Shown: positions 61,347 through 64,000 of the stretch, piece after piece
Layout of the letters: every line of letters begins with the position of its first letter
Position numbering within the stretch: position 1 is the first letter of the stretch
From: Levilactobacillus brevis
Lineage (GTDB): Bacteria; Bacillota; Bacilli; Lactobacillales; Lactobacillaceae
Length of the DNA: 64,000 bases
Reading direction: 5' to 3'
Assembly (NCBI GenBank): GCA_003666485.1
Contig: CP032931.1
Span: 930,001 to 994,000 of the forward strand
Program-made: the position numbers and the translations under genes
Notes under the pieces: model-generated
Told to the model about the DNA's origin: nothing
Database searches by the model: none
Seen by the model: only the letters and a program-made list of their open reading frames with translations

Positions 61347-61649
61347 ATGATGGCAATGTCACAAATCACTATCCGACTTGATGAACAAGAGAAGAGAAAG
61401 TTTGAAAAGAACGCCGAGGCGATAGGCTTAACAACTTCTACTGCAATTAAGATTTTTATTGCAAAATTTAATTTAGATAAGGGATTTAGTTATCCAATTA
61501 CATCCCGAAACGAAGACGAGATTGTTCGACTACCGCCAGAGATAGAAAGAGCCATGGTCATTGCTAAGGCGGAAGAGCTTGGCCTTTTGGATGAGTCGAG
61601 TGAGCCTGTTCATGATATTCAGAAATTACGGAAAAAGTGGATGGGCTAG
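61347..61649 (+). CDS. RelB/DinJ-type antitoxin without an adjacent toxin gene
   Basis: A 100-residue protein of the RelB/DinJ antitoxin family: QITIRLDEQEKRKFEKNAEA, IGLTTSTAIKIFIAKFNLD (ribbon-helix-helix core) and a partner-binding tail with KAEELGLLDESSEPVHDIQ. ATG at 61347 has AGAGG 7 bases upstream. In intact modules a YafQ/RelE toxin gene follows or overlaps; here only non-coding sequence follows to 62213, so the toxin is missing. The protein may act as an orphan regulator or neutralise a toxin encoded elsewhere. Confidence 0.85.
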   Translation: MMAMSQITIRLDEQEKRKFEKNAEAIGLTTSTAIKIFIAKFNLDKGFSYPITSRNEDEIVRLPPEIERAMVIAKAEELGLLDESSEPVHDIQKLRKKWMG

Positions 61650-61733
61650 TGACAATAACGCGTCACCAAGAGCTAACGACTGGACAGCAGCCGAGGTAAG
61701 TTTGAATTAGTTTTGCGTTTGATGGGTGAATAG

Positions 61734-61778
61734 AACCACTTTGAGGTTAGACAGCTGTCTGTCTCAGAGTGGTTTTGT
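61734..61778 (+). terminator. Intrinsic terminator downstream of the antitoxin gene
   Basis: AACCACT.TGAG pairs with CTCA.AGTGGTT, followed by TTGTT. Confidence 0.65.
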
Positions 61779-62213
61779 TCGTGGAATCAGTTTAGTTATT
61801 GTCTATCTGTCAGCTTGTTATGGGAAAAGCCGTTTTAGATGATGGGCGTATAGAATAACGCTGATTGATTACCAGCAATGATTGTTACGTAGTAGCTTCC
61901 CAAGTTTTCAGACGCTAAAACAGAAAAGCACGAGAAATAGACTGGCCAGCTCCGCCCCAAAATTATTTTTCCGCTCGCCAAGTAAACGGTATACAGCCCC
62001 ACTAAACTGACCTGCGATGGTTAGATTTCTTAATGCTTGGTAGGCTGGTACGTTCATCACCAATGATGATTCGGGTAATTGCCAATCGGTTGCGCCACTC
62101 CCTCACATCGACCGACTTGGCTAGCATCTAGGCATATCCATAGATTTTCAGAAACTTTTTTGATAGGATTGCTTCCAAGCATTGTGCTTAACTATTTTTG
62201 GGAGGAATTGATT
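61779..62213. other. Gene-poor stretch before the AraC gene
   Basis: No gene with a good start site. On the minus strand a 49-codon frame (61908-62057) has protein-like composition (VYRLLGERKNNFGAELASLF) and continues upstream without stop for about 15 more codons, but there is no ribosome site. It could be a decayed gene end. Confidence 0.35.
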
Positions 62214-62975
62214 GTGGCATCAGAGTTACAGTACACGCAATATTTAGACTCGATTCGGTCCTACACGGAGCAGGACCAACTCACCAAGGCGATGATTCTG
62301 ATTGGTTACGTGGAGCGTGATTTCATTCGGTTTTACCGGGCCGGGCGAATTGCGGAAGGCGTGCGGTTCGCTGAAGAAAACTTGGCGCGCTCGAAGGATT
62401 TGCTGAACCGGTTGACGCCGGAGCAGAAGGTCGCGCAACTGCATGCGCTGGTCGACATTTTATCGTTTGAGGGGATTCAGAATCACGTGAAGATTTTTAA
62501 ATTCGTCCAGTTGCGAACCCAGTACCACCAACATCTGCTGGACCTCCCGGTGACAACGGCCAAGTACGTGCCATTGCTAAAACGCATCATCACGGACTTT
62601 GGCCAGCTGGCACAGACGGATGGCCTGGCCTATGCCGACCACCTGGAGTCGACGCTGGATGTGATCTACTACATCAACGCCCACGTGCGTGAAAAGCTGA
62701 CCGTCAAGCAGGTGTTGGCGCACGTGAATCAGCGATGCAATCCGATCGGTGTTCAGCGCGGCTTCAACACGGAGATGCACATGTCGATTCGGGATTATAT
62801 CAACGTCAAGAAGATTCGCGAGGCGCAGCGCATTCTCCTGCTGACCACGATGCGGATCGGCCAGATTGCCCAGGAATTGAATTTTTATGACGCGGCTGAT
62901 TTTTCCAAACGGTTCAAACGAGAACTGGGGATGACGCCGCTGGAATATCGCCAGCAGAATAGTGAAGTAGATTAA
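62214..62975 (+). CDS. AraC family transcriptional regulator
   Basis: A 253-residue regulator with a C-terminal double helix-turn-helix (about 155-250): NAHVREKLTVKQVLAHVNQR, MSIRDYINVKKIREAQRILL, and MRIGQIAQELNFYDAADFSK with RFKRELGMTPLEYRQ, the classical AraC signature. The N-terminal 140 residues are helical and unrelated to cupin sensors. GTG at 62214 has GGAGG 9 bases upstream; upstream in-frame codons carry no site. It precedes the lectin-domain surface gene and may regulate it. Confidence 0.88.
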   Translation: MASELQYTQYLDSIRSYTEQDQLTKAMILIGYVERDFIRFYRAGRIAEGVRFAEENLARSKDLLNRLTPEQKVAQLHALVDILSFEGIQNHVKIFKFVQLRTQYHQHLLDLPVTTAKYVPLLKRIITDFGQLAQTDGLAYADHLESTLDVIYYINAHVREKLTVKQVLAHVNQRCNPIGVQRGFNTEMHMSIRDYINVKKIREAQRILLLTTMRIGQIAQELNFYDAADFSKRFKRELGMTPLEYRQQNSEVD

Positions 62976-63098
62976 CTTTATTAATTTGCCAAATGGCGAC
63001 TTGCAGGGAGGTATCCCGGAAATATGCAGGCATTGTATTTTTCTGGGCCACTTGGAAAAATTAAATACAAATTCGCGTTTATCAGCAAATTCTCCCGG

Positions 63099-63104
63099 TA
63101 TACT
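63099..63104 (+). promoter_or_regulatory. -10 box of the lectin-domain gene
   Basis: TATACT, 46 bases before the start, followed by CTCAA/TTGAG and an AT-rich inverted stretch. Confidence 0.45.
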
Positions 63105-63149
63105 CAATACCAATTAGTTGAGTGGATTGAAGTTATGGGGGTAAAAACG

Positions 63150-64000
63150 ATGATGCGGAATCAAAATTATCGACAGCTGTGGGTGTTTTCAGGAGCTGTT
63201 TTGTTGGGCTTGAATTTACAGATGGTCGCGGCAGCGGGGGCTACCGTCCCCAATCCCGTCGCGGGTCAAGAAACGGCTACATCTGTAAAGCACGAGTCCC
63301 CAGCAGCGACTGCGGCAGATGACCCGGCAACCAGTGAAGGGTCATCCTCGCCGACACCCACCGATGAGCCGGTGACCGAATCAGTACCGGAGCGGTCAAC
63401 ATCGGCGCCTGATGACGCGGTCACCACGACACCGACACAGCCGGCAGCGGTGGCCAAGCAGACCGCGGCGAAACTGCCCACGGATGTGACCGTCCGGAAG
63501 AATGTCGTGCCTGCCGTCAAGGAAACAGCGCAGACCGTCAGCCGCTCACACGTCGATGCACAAAATTTCACGGACTACTTTGAGCTGAATGGTGACGCGA
63601 CCTATGACCAACAGACGGGTATCGTGACGTTGACGCCGGATAAGAACGATCAAGTCGGTAATTTTTCGCTGAAGAGTAAGATTGATATGGGGACCAGTTT
63701 TTCACTGGAAGGACAGGTGAACCTGGGCGACAAGACGTCCGCACAGGGCGGGGCAGATGGGATTGGCTTCGCTTTTCACAATGGCAACGTGAGTGACGTC
63801 GGCAATGCTGGGGGCAACCTCGGCATCGGCGGCTTGGTCTCCGCTCTGGGCTTTAAATTAGACACGTGGCACAATGACGCGGCGCGACCGACGGCTGATA
63901 TATCGGGGGCGCAACTTGCTGCGAACGACTCCAACGGCTTTGGCTGGTCGGCCGATCCCAGCACGCCGCAGTTTGGGGCGTTCGTGACGACCAGCAAGCG
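63150..64000 (+). CDS. L-type lectin-domain surface protein, N-terminal part (cut by window edge)
   Basis: The frame is open from the ATG at 63150 to the window end (283 residues). A signal peptide (about 1-28, LWVFSGAVLLGLNLQMVAAA) is followed by a Thr/Ser/Pro/Ala/Glu-rich stalk (about 30-130) and a beta-sandwich domain of the bacterial legume-lectin type: YFELNGDATYDQQTGIVTLT, SLEGQVNLGDK, GGADGIGFAFHNG and GIGGLVSALGFKLDTWHN. Such domains bind carbohydrates, usually at the front of long wall-anchored proteins with MucBP repeats. GGGGG lies 9 bases upstream; an in-frame ATG at 63135 is an alternative. Confidence 0.85.
   Translation, partial: MMRNQNYRQLWVFSGAVLLGLNLQMVAAAGATVPNPVAGQETATSVKHESPAATAADDPATSEGSSSPTPTDEPVTESVPERSTSAPDDAVTTTPTQPAAVAKQTAAKLPTDVTVRKNVVPAVKETAQTVSRSHVDAQNFTDYFELNGDATYDQQTGIVTLTPDKNDQVGNFSLKSKIDMGTSFSLEGQVNLGDKTSAQGGADGIGFAFHNGNVSDVGNAGGNLGIGGLVSALGFKLDTWHNDAARPTADISGAQLAANDSNGFGWSADPSTPQFGAFVTTSK

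Noticed and set aside
1..64000. CRISPR arrays, rRNA or tRNA genes
   Set aside because: No regularly spaced repeats and no rRNA or tRNA signatures were found on reading the window.

Overview
The window looks like a chromosomal segment from a lactic acid bacterium of the family Lactobacillaceae, probably a Levilactobacillus or Lactiplantibacillus relative. The evidence is sorting motifs of the LPQTxE type, a WxL/DUF916 surface cluster, secreted lysine-rich proteins typical of lactobacilli, AGGAGG ribosome binding sites, frequent TTG and GTG starts, and ISL3 and IS256 transposases related to lactobacillus elements. The genus is an inference; no rRNA or tRNA gene is present to fix it.

Layout. 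1-2.8 kb: end of a YhgE/Pip membrane protein, a GNAT acetyltransferase and the azlCD amino acid exporter. 2.9-4.3 kb: an ISL3-family insertion sequence. 4.4-9.3 kb: two paralogous secreted Ig-like proteins, cyclopropane fatty acid synthase and a membrane-anchored TPR-like protein. 9.3-10.5 kb: a long gene-free stretch dense in inverted repeats. 10.5-13.8 kb: ROK regulator, AI-2E-type permease and gpmA. 13.9-18 kb: an AT-rich accessory island in which a membrane protein with a GIY-YIG-like segment is bracketed by two copies of a small gene, followed by broken surface-protein genes. 18-24.8 kb: TetR with an FtsX-type ABC transporter, a surface protein and a ThiT-like permease. 24.9-30.2 kb: a cysteine-rich metallothionein-like peptide, HxlR with a 2-hydroxyacid dehydrogenase, and an operon of four secreted proteins, two of them CAP-like. 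30.3-39.5 kb: a redox-enzyme region with four aldo/keto reductases, flavodoxin-fold and NAD(P)-binding enzymes and their HxlR, ArsR, LysR and MerR regulators, plus a deletion scar fusing remnants of a MerR gene and a zinc-type dehydrogenase. 39.8-47.9 kb: a BspA-like surface gene split by an IS256-family element, a frameshifted SWIM zinc-finger gene, a pRiA4b ORF-3-like gene, a HigA-like gene and a Na+/H+ antiporter. 48.3-54.9 kb: a WxL cluster ending in a giant LRR/WxL-like/GH8-like protein. 55-59 kb: MarR with a DrrAB-type ABC exporter, a cyclophilin-like lipoprotein and a hydrolase. 59.4-64 kb: small membrane and secreted proteins, an orphan DinJ-type antitoxin, an AraC regulator and the start of a lectin-domain surface protein.

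The strongest candidate for something undescribed is a pair of paralogous structured RNAs. One lies on the minus strand near 9634-9870 and one on the plus strand at 36910-37319. Several core blocks are conserved between them, while a 15-16 bp enclosing stem has a completely different sequence in each copy yet remains paired, which is a covariation signature. The plus-strand copy ends at a strong intrinsic terminator. I did not recognise the family. Much of the rest is cell-surface and stress/redox functions, with small regulators placed beside the operons they probably control.
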